From assembly GCA_009778425.1 (NCBI GenBank), contig WRJU01000167.1, positions 1 through 7,953 on the forward strand: a stretch of 7,953 nucleotides of DNA, in the 5' to 3' direction. This DNA is from Pseudomonadota bacterium (GTDB taxonomy: Bacteria; Pseudomonadota; Gammaproteobacteria; Burkholderiales; Rhodocyclaceae). Each line of letters opens with the position of its first letter. Within the stretch, counting starts at the first letter, position 1. Both the position numbers and the translations under genes were made by a program. The notes under the pieces are model-generated. The model was not told the origin of the DNA. It saw nothing but the letters and a program-made list of their open reading frames with translations, and ran no database searches. Of this stretch, positions 1 through 5,592 are shown one piece after another.

Positions 1-812
1 TCCGCCGCGCGAGCCAGAATACCGAGCTTGTGACAGACGATTTCATCAATCATCTGCCCATGCAGCATGCCGGGAATCTTGTAGATCGAGTCCGAATCCA
101 GGCACTCGATTACCGCCTCCGGCATCACGTTGCAGAACAGCGCGATCTTGCGCCGTTCCTCGGCGGGCATGGCGCGGTCGGCGCGGCACAGCAGGATGTC
201 GGGCTGGATGCCGATCTCGCGCAGTTCCTTCACCGAATGTTGTGTCGGCTTGGTCTTCAACTCCCCTGCCGTCGGAATGTACGGCAGCAGCGTGAGATGG
301 ATATAACAAGTGTTGCTGCGCCCTTCCTCGATGCCCATCTGACGGATGGCTTCCAGGAAAGGCAAGGATTCGATGTCGCCCACCGTTCCGCCGACTTCGA
401 CGATGGCCACCTCGGCCCCATCGGCCCCGGCTTTGATCTTGGTCTTGATCTCATCGGTGATATGCGGGATCACCTGCACGGTTCTGCCCAGATACTCGCC
501 TCGGCGCTCCTTTCTGAGCACCGCGTCGTACACTTGCCCGGTGGTGAAATTATTGCGCCGGGACATCCTGGCACTTGAAAAACGCTCGTAGTGCCCAAGA
601 TCGAGGTCGGTTTCCGCCCCGTCCTCGGTCACGAACACCTCCCCGTGCTGGAACGGGGACATCGTGCCCGGATCGACGTTGATATACGGGTCGAGTTTGA
701 GATGAGTCACGCGGATGCCGCGCGACTCCAGAATGGCTCCAAGCGAAGCCGCCGCGATGCCCTTGCCCAACGAGGAAACGACACCGCCAGTAACGAAGAC
801 GTACTTTGTCAT
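1..812 (-). CDS. pyrG: CTP synthase, N-terminal part (runs off the left edge)
   Basis: CTP synthase makes CTP from UTP, ATP and glutamine-derived ammonia in the cytoplasm, the last step of de novo pyrimidine nucleotide synthesis. The visible 270 codons cover the synthetase (amidoligase) domain. The C-terminal glutaminase domain lies beyond the window; the full family length is about 545 residues. The protein opens with MTKYVFVTGGVVSSLGKG, the family's nucleotide-binding start. It continues with KLDPYINVDPGTMSPFQHGE (residues 39-58), TDLDLGHYERF (68-78, with D71 as probable Mg ligand), VEVGGTVGDIES (138-149, with E139 as the second ligand) and LKTKPTQHSV (185-194). The ATG at 810-812 matches the usual family start. 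An in-frame ATG eight codons upstream (834-836) is possible but would add an unusual extension. No clear Shine-Dalgarno sequence is seen. A weak minus-strand -10 candidate (TATCAT, 838-843) lies just upstream. The gene is divergent from the tRNA gene. Recognition is certain; only the regulatory remarks are weak. Confidence 0.98.
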   Translation of the reverse strand, partial: MTKYVFVTGGVVSSLGKGIAAASLGAILESRGIRVTHLKLDPYINVDPGTMSPFQHGEVFVTEDGAETDLDLGHYERFSSARMSRRNNFTTGQVYDAVLRKERRGEYLGRTVQVIPHITDEIKTKIKAGADGAEVAIVEVGGTVGDIESLPFLEAIRQMGIEEGRSNTCYIHLTLLPYIPTAGELKTKPTQHSVKELREIGIQPDILLCRADRAMPAEERRKIALFCNVMPEAVIECLDSDSIYKIPGMLHGQMIDEIVCHKLGILARAA

Positions 813-908
813 AGGAACTGTGCTGCTGGAAAGCATGATGATAACCGATACCCGCTCTTCGCGTTCACCTCATCGTCGCCCGCGCGCCCCTGCCCATACA
901 CGCGGCGC

Positions 909-937
909 TTCCCCTCCGCGCCCGAAGCCGCTAGAAT
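909..937 (+). promoter_or_regulatory. Possible tRNA-Ser promoter
   Basis: A good -10 hexamer, TAGAAT at 932-937, lies 14 bases before the mature tRNA end and is followed by a C-rich stretch. GC-rich discriminators are typical of stringently controlled stable-RNA promoters. At 17-base spacing the -35 position (909-914) reads TTCCCC, a poor match to TTGACA. The assignment rests mainly on the -10 box and its position. A similar TAGAAT with a GC-rich discriminator occurs before dusB. Confidence 0.35.
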
Positions 938-951
938 CCATCCCCTTCCAC

Positions 952-1042
952 GGAGAGGTGGATGAGTGGTTTAAGTCGCACGCCTGGAAAGCGTGTTTAG
1001 GGTAATACCCTAACGCGGGTTCGAATCCCGCCCTCTCCGCCA
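952..1042 (+). tRNA. tRNA-Ser, anticodon GGA
   Basis: This is a class II tRNA that decodes UCC and UCU serine codons. The acceptor stem GGAGAGG (952-958) pairs with CCTCTCC (1032-1038). The discriminator base is G (1039) and CCA is encoded (1040-1042). The anticodon stem is CACGC/GCGTG (979-983 and 991-995) with loop CTGGAAA, which places anticodon GGA at 986-988. A long variable arm with the stem TTAGGG/CCCTAA, typical of tRNA-Ser, follows. The T arm is GCGGG-TTCGAAT-CCCGC (1015-1031). All stems pair, so the gene looks functional. tRNA-Ser 3' ends are common phage or island integration sites, but no second copy of this 3' end occurs in the window. Confidence 0.98.
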
Positions 1043-1426
1043 TCAGGGGCAAATATGCCAAACTTGATTTTCTGTCCGGAAAGCGTTCGTTTTTGTATTT
1101 GATTACTGATTGATTGGATTTAATCTCGGCAGGGACAGAAAAAAATAGGCTATACGTCAATAAAATAACAAGCCAGTATTTGTAAATTGGATAAACCACG
1201 AAGCCGCATCATTCGACGGTTATATATTTCGGTGCGAAATATCATAATATACAAAAAGTGACACTTCGCATCAGAAACCAGCCGACCTCAATGCCGGATC
1301 GACTCAAAATCTGTCTCTCTTCAGGTACATCGTCACTGCCTGACAAAGTAAAATAGAGGATACTGACAACTATGTTTCGGCAGCAGTTTTACAGAGGAGA
1401 TCATCCGAACCTGTTGCCGCCCATGA
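1043..1426 (+). other. AT-rich gap of 384 bases without a convincing gene
   Basis: This stretch separates the tRNA from the cyclic-di-GMP enzyme gene and is clearly more AT-rich than its flanks. A weak 4-bp hairpin, GGCA/TGCC at 1048-1059, follows the tRNA and lacks a tight T-run, so it is not called a terminator. A perfect inverted repeat lies at 1224-1242. A CATAAT hexamer at 1243-1248 could be a -10 box for the downstream gene, but no good -35 accompanies it. A 57-codon ORF starts at 1372 and overlaps the downstream gene. No tRNA remnant, riboswitch fold or transposon end is recognised. Confidence 0.6.
1224..1242. repeat. Perfect 8-bp inverted repeat (possible operator)
   Basis: ATATTTCG and CGAAATAT form an exact 8-base inverted repeat around the 3-base centre GTG. 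It lies immediately upstream of a CATAAT hexamer that could serve as a -10 box, so it would sit in the promoter spacer like a repressor operator. It could equally be a small RNA hairpin or chance in AT-rich DNA. The binding protein, if any, is unknown. Confidence 0.3.
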
Positions 1427-1545
1427 ATGTTAGTTGGCAGCTTGCTCAATATGTCAATTGCCCAGTTTTACCCTCAAATTCTCGAACAGGCGGAAAACGC
1501 CATCATTATAGTCAACAAAGACGACGAGATCGTTTTTTTCAATAG
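1372..1545 (+). other. Possible 57-codon leader ORF overlapping the next gene
   Basis: An ATG at 1372 opens 57 codons ending with TAG at 1543-1545. An AGAGGA sequence (1355-1360) lies 11 bases upstream, a better ribosome-binding candidate than anything before the downstream gene. The peptide begins MFRQQFYRGDHPNLL and resembles no family I recognise. Its last 40 codons overlap the start of the GGDEF-EAL gene in another frame. If translated, it might deliver ribosomes to the downstream start at 1427, which lacks its own Shine-Dalgarno sequence. It may also be a chance ORF. Confidence 0.2.
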
Positions 1546-3619
1546 CAATGCAGAGCGCTTATGGGGGCGCAGCCGGGAAACCGTACAGGGAGCCAATATC
1601 TCTCTTTTATTGCCTCCTCTGAAAAACGATCAACAAACTCAATCCCCCGTGCAGTCCGGTATCGGCCTTCTCGTCGGCCATTATGTGGAATTGCCCATCG
1701 AGCGCCCAAATCAGACGCGGGCATGGGCCGAAATATCCGTTTCACGTATTGAAATCACTGCTCAGACCCTATACCTTGTCATTGCCCGAAACATTACGCT
1801 CAACAAGGTACATAAGGCGCTGCGCTATCATGTCCTCCAGATCATGGCGCAAACGGAGTCGCTGCAAGAGGTGCTGAACCTGCTCTGCCAGGAAGTTAGC
1901 CGCATCGCACCGGAAATCTCCGTCACCATCGCCCAAATCGGCAACGATAGCCGCTTGCGCACACTGGCCGCGCCGGGTTTCCCCACCGAATACATAAGCC
2001 AAACCGACGGCATCGACCCCAGTCCCCAGTCTTCCTCCCTTGGGCTTGCCGCTTTTCATGGCGAGCCCGTGCTCGTCAGGGACATCAAGAACGATCCCGG
2101 CTGGACGGTCGGTAAACGTGAAACATTGGAGTTGGGTTACAAGGCCTGCTGGGCGATTCCGATCAAGGCGCACGACAACCGCGTGGACGGCGTATTGGCC
2201 TTTTACTACCGCGTATGCCGACGCCCAAACAAATTGCACGCGCAACTGGCCGAGGTTGCGGCATCCCTGTGCGCGCAGGCGATGGAACAGGCCCAATCGC
2301 GCGCGCGTATCCATCGTCTGGCTTTTTTCGACAGCCTCACCAGCCTGCCCAATCGCAGCCTGTTGTACATCCAGGCCAACCAGGCCATTGCGCAAGCCAT
2401 CCGCGACAATACGCAACTGGCGGTGCTGTTCCTCGATGTCGATCACTTCAAACAAGTCAACGATTCTCTTGGGCATCCTGCCGGGGACGCGCTGTTGCGC
2501 ATCGTCGCCGAGCGCCTGCGCGAAGCGATACGCGAGGTCGACATCCTCTGCCGTTATTCTGGGGACGAGTTCGTTATCGTCCTCACTCAATGCGACAGCG
2601 TACATGCCACCGAACTCGCCGGTCGCCTGCTCGCCGTGCTCTCCGAGTCATGCCAGATCGGCGAAATTCCCCTGTCCCCGGCAGCCAGCATCGGCATCAG
2701 CCTGTTCCCGGAAAACGGGAACAACATAGACACCCTGATTCACGCGGCCGACATGGCCATGTACCAGGCCAAACAAAAAGGCCGGGGCTGTTTCAGCTTT
2801 TTCAGCGGCCAGTTGAACCTGATCGCCAAGGAGCGTTTCACGCTCGAATCGTCCCTGCGCGTGGCGCTCGAAACCAACCAGCTCAGGCTCTACTACCAGC
2901 CCCAGGTCAATATCGAGACCCATCGTCTGCATGGCATGGAGGCTCTCGTGCGCTGGAACGACCCTCAGCTTGGCCATGTCGCCCCATCCCGCTTCATCCC
3001 GCTGGCCGAGAAAAGCGGCTTGATGAATTACCTGAGCCAGTGGGTATTGAACGAAGCCTGCCGCCAACTTGCGCAATGGCGACAGCAAGGCTTCACCATC
3101 CCCTCCATATCGGTCAATCTGTCACCCATCGATTTCCACAACCTGAAATTACCGCAATATATCGAGGCCATCCTTCGATCTCACGGCTTGCTTCCTGGCG
3201 ACCTTCTGGTTGAAATCACCGAAGGCGTACTGATGGATTCAAATCCGAATGTCATGCGAACCATCAACGAAATCCGTGCCCTCGGCGTGCGCCTGTCGAT
3301 CGACGATTTCGGAACCGGTTATTCCAGCCTTGCCTACCTGCGTAAACTGCCAGTCAATGAACTCAAGCTCGATCAGTCCTTCGTACACGCCCTCAGCCAC
3401 GACCAATCCACGCGGGCACTGACCAACGCCGTCATGCACATCGGCGACAGCATGGGCTTGCTGGTCGTCGCCGAGGGCGTCGAACACTCGACGCAGCGCA
3501 ATCTGCTCAAGGCCCAAGGCTATCAGATCGTCCAGGGCAACCTGTTCTCCCCCCCGCTGCCGCCGGAGGAACTGGAAAGCTGGCTGAACGAAAACCTGTC
3601 CTTCACTCAATGGCAGTAG
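1427..3619 (+). CDS. PAS-GAF-GGDEF-EAL cyclic-di-GMP synthase/phosphodiesterase
   Basis: A 730-residue, probably cytoplasmic enzyme with no membrane segment. It should make and/or break the second messenger cyclic di-GMP in response to a signal sensed by its N-terminal domains. The order is PAS (about 11-125), GAF (about 140-290), GGDEF (about 298-460) and EAL (about 470-720), similar to E. coli DosP but with GAF following a single PAS. The GGDEF active site reads SGDEF (378-382), a variant often active. An inhibitory RxxD site (R369-D372) lies the canonical five residues upstream. The EAL site is complete by comparison with RocR: E505, N564, E596, D626, D627, K647, E683 and Q703. Both activities are therefore possible; the dominant one cannot be told from sequence. 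The start is uncertain. An in-frame TGA directly precedes ATG 1427, a second in-frame ATG lies at 1451 (MSIAQF), and neither has a clear Shine-Dalgarno sequence. The gene ends 69 bases before ruvA. Confidence 0.95.
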   Translation: MLVGSLLNMSIAQFYPQILEQAENAIIIVNKDDEIVFFNSNAERLWGRSRETVQGANISLLLPPLKNDQQTQSPVQSGIGLLVGHYVELPIERPNQTRAWAEISVSRIEITAQTLYLVIARNITLNKVHKALRYHVLQIMAQTESLQEVLNLLCQEVSRIAPEISVTIAQIGNDSRLRTLAAPGFPTEYISQTDGIDPSPQSSSLGLAAFHGEPVLVRDIKNDPGWTVGKRETLELGYKACWAIPIKAHDNRVDGVLAFYYRVCRRPNKLHAQLAEVAASLCAQAMEQAQSRARIHRLAFFDSLTSLPNRSLLYIQANQAIAQAIRDNTQLAVLFLDVDHFKQVNDSLGHPAGDALLRIVAERLREAIREVDILCRYSGDEFVIVLTQCDSVHATELAGRLLAVLSESCQIGEIPLSPAASIGISLFPENGNNIDTLIHAADMAMYQAKQKGRGCFSFFSGQLNLIAKERFTLESSLRVALETNQLRLYYQPQVNIETHRLHGMEALVRWNDPQLGHVAPSRFIPLAEKSGLMNYLSQWVLNEACRQLAQWRQQGFTIPSISVNLSPIDFHNLKLPQYIEAILRSHGLLPGDLLVEITEGVLMDSNPNVMRTINEIRALGVRLSIDDFGTGYSSLAYLRKLPVNELKLDQSFVHALSHDQSTRALTNAVMHIGDSMGLLVVAEGVEHSTQRNLLKAQGYQIVQGNLFSPPLPPEELESWLNENLSFTQWQ

Positions 3620-3643
3620 GGTTTATCATCCTTCTCTCCTCCC

Positions 3644-3661
3644 TCTCCCACTGTCGGGAGA
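3644..3661. repeat. Small hairpin between the GGDEF-EAL gene and ruvA
   Basis: TCTCCC (3644-3649) pairs with GGGAGA (3656-3661) around a 6-base loop, within a pyrimidine-rich tract. No T-run follows, so it is not an intrinsic terminator on the plus strand, and transcription may read from the GGDEF-EAL gene into ruvA. The CTCTCCC...GGGAGA pattern resembles short dispersed palindromes of some proteobacterial genomes, but only one copy is present here. Confidence 0.3.
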
Positions 3662-3688
3662 AAGGCTCAAAAATGGAAGAAGGTCGTC

Positions 3689-4282
3689 ATGATCGGTCGC
3701 ATCTCGGGCATCCTGCTGGAAAAAAAACCGCCGCAAATCCTTGTTGAAACCGGGGGCATCGGCTATGAAATCGATGTGCCGATGAGCACCTTTTGCGACC
3801 TGCCCGCTTGCGGCGAAAAGGTCAGGCTCCACACTCATTTCGCCGTGCGCGAAGACGGCCATTTCCTCTATGGTTTCGCCACCAGCGAGGAACGCACGGT
3901 TTTCCGCCAACTCATCAAAATTTCCGGCATCGGCGCGCGCATGGCACTGGCAGTGCTCTCCGGCATACCGATCAGCGAACTGGCTCAGGCCGTCGCGCTT
4001 CAGGAAACCGGCCGCCTGATGAAAATCCCCGGTATCGGCAAAAAGACCGCCGAGCGCCTGCTCCTGGAATTGCGCGGCAAACTCGACGCCCCCCCCGGCA
4101 TGCCGGAACAGTCATTCCGAGCCAACGCATCAGCTCCCGGCAACCGGGGCGACATCCTCGATGCCCTGCTCGCCCTGGGTTACAACGAGCGGGAAGCGCT
4201 CGCCTCCATGAAAGAGCTTACCGATGACGTGGAAGTTGCCGAGGGTATCCGGCTGGCGCTCAGGCGATTGGCGAAAGCGTGA
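3689..4282 (+). CDS. ruvA: Holliday junction branch migration protein RuvA
   Basis: RuvA binds four-way Holliday junctions as a tetramer and loads the RuvB helicase, which drives branch migration before RuvC cuts; this serves recombinational repair. The protein has 197 residues (E. coli 203). It opens with MIGRISGILLEKKPP and an OB-fold domain (1 to about 64) carrying the acidic pin E55-D56. Two helix-hairpin-helix motifs follow: KISGIGARMALAVL (77-90) and KIPGIGKKTAERLL (112-125). A flexible linker (about 133-152) leads to the small RuvB-binding domain III (about 153-197). The AAGAAGG sequence (3677-3683), five bases before the ATG, supports the start. ruvB does not follow and ruvC does not precede, although in many betaproteobacteria ruvC-ruvA-ruvB are adjacent. 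The gene looks intact. Confidence 0.98.
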   Translation: MIGRISGILLEKKPPQILVETGGIGYEIDVPMSTFCDLPACGEKVRLHTHFAVREDGHFLYGFATSEERTVFRQLIKISGIGARMALAVLSGIPISELAQAVALQETGRLMKIPGIGKKTAERLLLELRGKLDAPPGMPEQSFRANASAPGNRGDILDALLALGYNEREALASMKELTDDVEVAEGIRLALRRLAKA

Positions 4283-4304
4283 AATTTGCGAAAGTGTGAA
4301 ATAT
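4271..4304 (+). repeat. 17-base tandem duplication across the ruvA stop codon
   Basis: GCGAAAGCGTGAAATTT (4271-4287) is followed directly by GCGAAAGTGTGAAATAT (4288-4304), identical at 15 of 17 positions. The first unit contains the last codons and TGA stop of ruvA (4280-4282), so the duplication lies partly in coding sequence. It ends just before the shared element upstream of the first PEP-CTERM gene. It may be a replication-slippage scar, or a paired binding site for the activator of that gene. Confidence 0.6.
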
Positions 4305-4306
4305 TT

Positions 4307-4322
4307 GTCAGATTTTTTTACA
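4307..4322 (+). promoter_or_regulatory. Upstream element shared by both PEP-CTERM promoters (copy 1)
   Basis: GTCAGATTTTTTTACA matches the copy before the second PEP-CTERM gene (5455-5470) at 13 of 16 positions. It ends 53 bases before the GG of the sigma-54 promoter, against 52 bases in the other copy. Sigma-54 activators usually bind upstream of their promoters, so this is a candidate activator site or part of one. It is not a clean palindrome, and common ancestry of the two upstream regions could also explain the match. Confidence 0.4.
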
Positions 4323-4355
4323 TTTTATATGTTAGGAAAATTTTTTTCAAAAAAA

Positions 4356-4368
4356 AATCAAACGCATA
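4356..4368 (+). promoter_or_regulatory. Probable IHF site before PEP-CTERM gene 1
   Basis: AATCAAACGCATA fits the IHF consensus WATCAA-N4-TTR with one mismatch in the last three bases. It has the A/T-rich tract on its 5' side (4338-4356) expected of strong IHF sites. It begins 19 bases upstream of the sigma-54 GG, exactly as at the second PEP-CTERM gene. IHF bending commonly brings an upstream-bound activator to sigma-54 polymerase. Confidence 0.5.
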
Positions 4369-4373
4369 TAAAG

Positions 4374-4389
4374 TGGCTCGTTTCTTGCG
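4374..4389 (+). promoter_or_regulatory. Sigma-54 (RpoN) -24/-12 promoter of PEP-CTERM gene 1
   Basis: TGGCTCGTTTCTTGCG closely matches the RpoN consensus TGGCACG-N4-TTGCW. The invariant GG (4375-4376) and GC (4387-4388) are separated by exactly 10 bases. Transcription would begin near 4400, giving a leader of about 45 bases. Sigma-54 promoters need an ATP-driven enhancer-binding activator; in exosortase systems the PrsK/PrsR two-component pair is the usual candidate, but its genes are not in this window. Confidence 0.85.
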
Positions 4390-4444
4390 TGGGTAACGCA
4401 TAGTTTTCACTATCCGTTTGTAACACCCAGAGGAAGGGCTAGCC

Positions 4445-5293
4445 ATGAAAAGAGGAACGATCAGCAAATTGCTTACCACCGGCGTCCTGGCGTTCGCTGT
4501 TTCAGCGTCGCAGGCGGCCGTTGTCAATAGTTGGGACATTGTGCTCGACATGCAATGGAACATCAATCCGGGTTCAACTATTTTTGACGCAGGCATACCC
4601 GGTTATTCCACCGGTCTTGGAAGTCCGTATGTTTCCGCCACCGAGATCAGTTGGGGCGCCACCAACGGCAGCTTCTTCAACAGCAATCCGGATCGTGCGC
4701 GTAGCGGGCTCCTGATCACCCGGCCACACGTTACCGGGAGTGTCACCACCTCTTTTGAGGGGCAAGAGGTCTACACCACAAGCGCAAATATGTTTACGCA
4801 CCTCAACAGCGCGATCGCGGGCAATTTCAAAACCCTTGAGCGCGCTACGCTGGATCTGACGGTTCAGTTGTTGCTCCCCGGCACCGGCGACAAGGTTCAA
4901 AATATCACCAAGTCGTTCGATGTGCATTTCTATGAAACGCCGAATGTCCCAGGACAGTGTGCGTGGGGACTATGCGAGGACGACGTTTTTGCGGTCATCG
5001 CCGGGATAGACCTCACAAGCACGTTCACATACGGCGGTCAGCAGTACACCCTCAATTACTTTGAAACCACTGGACAAATCAAAGAACTCTCGAATGCCGC
5101 ATGCAACGCGATGGGCTTTGCGGGAGGTTCCTGTTATGGTTTCACGACGATGGAGAACAACAGAACCGACGTGATGTTCAACCTCTCGATCACGACGGCG
5201 GTTCCGGAACCTGAAGCCTATGCGATGCTGCTGGCGGGTTTGGGCATGATCGGTGTCGTCGCTCGCCGTCGGCGCAACGCGATTCGCCGCTGA
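4445..5293 (+). CDS. THxN-type PEP-CTERM surface protein 1
   Basis: A 282-residue exported protein predicted to be handled by an exosortase. It has a Sec signal peptide (1-24, probable cleavage after ASQA). The C-terminal sorting signal is VPEPE (253-257), a hydrophobic segment AYAMLLAGLGMIGVVA (258-273) and an RRRR anchor (274-277). The central THLN (118-121) fits the THxN motif of a named PEP-CTERM subfamily, whose molecular role is unknown. Other features shared with the next gene are a FYETPNV segment (162-168), a CxWGxC pair (C172, C177) followed by a DD, a FTYGGQQYTLNYF block, and C220 with C230 in CYGF. The four cysteines could form two disulfides in the periplasm. AGGAAGG (4431-4437), seven bases before the ATG, supports the start. 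It is transcribed alone from a sigma-54 promoter and ends at a strong terminator. Such proteins are usually linked to extracellular polysaccharide and floc or biofilm matrix; that is inferred here. No exosortase gene is visible. Confidence 0.95.
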   Translation: MKRGTISKLLTTGVLAFAVSASQAAVVNSWDIVLDMQWNINPGSTIFDAGIPGYSTGLGSPYVSATEISWGATNGSFFNSNPDRARSGLLITRPHVTGSVTTSFEGQEVYTTSANMFTHLNSAIAGNFKTLERATLDLTVQLLLPGTGDKVQNITKSFDVHFYETPNVPGQCAWGLCEDDVFAVIAGIDLTSTFTYGGQQYTLNYFETTGQIKELSNAACNAMGFAGGSCYGFTTMENNRTDVMFNLSITTAVPEPEAYAMLLAGLGMIGVVARRRRNAIRR

Positions 5294-5307
5294 ACGATGA
5301 ACGGATA

Positions 5308-5329
5308 GCGACGCCAAGCACTGCGTCGC
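5308..5329 (+). repeat. Hairpin just after PEP-CTERM gene 1
   Basis: GCGACGC (5308-5314) pairs perfectly with GCGTCGC (5323-5329) around an 8-base loop, 14 bases after the stop codon and 10 bases before the terminator stem. No T-run follows, so it is not itself a terminator. A comparable small hairpin precedes the terminator of the second PEP-CTERM gene, so it may help stabilise the mRNA 3' end. Confidence 0.5.
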
Positions 5330-5339
5330 GAAGTACCTG

Positions 5340-5377
5340 AAGCCTTCGGGGCCTGAAAAGCCCCGAAGGCTTTTTTT
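5340..5377 (+). terminator. Intrinsic terminator of PEP-CTERM gene 1
   Basis: AAGCCTTCGGGGC (5340-5352) pairs without mismatch with GCCCCGAAGGCTT (5360-5372) around the loop CTGAAAA, and a run of seven T (5371-5377) follows. This is a textbook Rho-independent terminator. It isolates the first PEP-CTERM gene from the second, so each is its own transcription unit. Confidence 0.95.
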
Positions 5378-5454
5378 GTTCCTGCCCGCTTCCCTCCACG
5401 CCAAAACGCATAGTGACCCGATAGACATTCGGAAAACAGGAAAGATACAAAACC

Positions 5455-5470
5455 GTCGCTTTTTTTTACA
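5455..5470 (+). promoter_or_regulatory. Upstream element shared by both PEP-CTERM promoters (copy 2)
   Basis: GTCGCTTTTTTTTACA is the second copy of the element at 4307-4322, identical at 13 of 16 positions. It ends 52 bases before the sigma-54 GG. Its conserved position makes it a candidate binding site for the sigma-54 activator, but the T-run could be a chance feature of AT-rich promoter DNA. Confidence 0.4.
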
Positions 5471-5502
5471 CATTAAAGTCACTACAAAATTTTATCCAAT
5501 AA

Positions 5503-5515
5503 AATCAACATCTTG
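5503..5515 (+). promoter_or_regulatory. Probable IHF site before PEP-CTERM gene 2
   Basis: AATCAACATCTTG is a perfect match to the IHF consensus WATCAA-N4-TTR and is preceded by A/T-rich DNA (5485-5503). It begins 19 bases before the sigma-54 GG, the same register as the site at 4356. It would bend DNA between the upstream element and the promoter. Confidence 0.6.
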
Positions 5516-5520
5516 CAAAT

Positions 5521-5536
5521 AGGCTCGGTTTTTGCT
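5521..5536 (+). promoter_or_regulatory. Sigma-54 (RpoN) -24/-12 promoter of PEP-CTERM gene 2
   Basis: AGGCTCGGTTTTTGCT has the invariant GG (5522-5523) and GC (5534-5535) ten bases apart, with the GGCTCG and TTGC blocks seen at the first PEP-CTERM gene. The predicted start near 5547 gives a leader of about 46 bases, almost the same as for gene 1. The preceding terminator excludes read-through from gene 1, so this gene needs its own promoter. Confidence 0.85.
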
Positions 5537-5592
5537 ATAAGTGTTTACACGTAGATTTGTGGCTCGTAAAACTCTGAAGGGAAGGTTTCACC

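Noticed and set aside
870..1199. Minus-strand ORF of 109 codons
   Set aside because: Its middle is the antisense translation of the tRNA-Ser gene (AERAGFEPALGYYPKHAFQA), a well-known false-protein pattern, and it runs through AT-rich non-coding DNA.
1533..1545. Run of seven T near the end of the 57-codon leader ORF as a programmed frameshift site into the GGDEF-EAL frame
   Set aside because: The GGDEF-EAL frame has its own start and encodes a sensible PAS N-terminus upstream of the T-run. A shift there would skip the first part of the PAS domain.
1769..3213. Long ORFs overlapping the GGDEF-EAL gene (minus 1769-2605, plus 2215-3213)
   Set aside because: They are shadows in other frames of a gene with complete PAS, GAF, GGDEF and EAL motifs. 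Their translations are rich in arginine, proline and low-complexity runs and match no family.
4970..5482. Minus-strand ORF of 170 codons
   Set aside because: It crosses the strong terminator and lies antisense to a well-supported PEP-CTERM gene; no recognisable protein features.
5541..5550. GTGTTTACAC palindrome as a regulator operator
   Set aside because: It lies at the predicted transcription start of the second PEP-CTERM gene but has no counterpart at the first. Such short palindromes are common by chance in AT-rich DNA.
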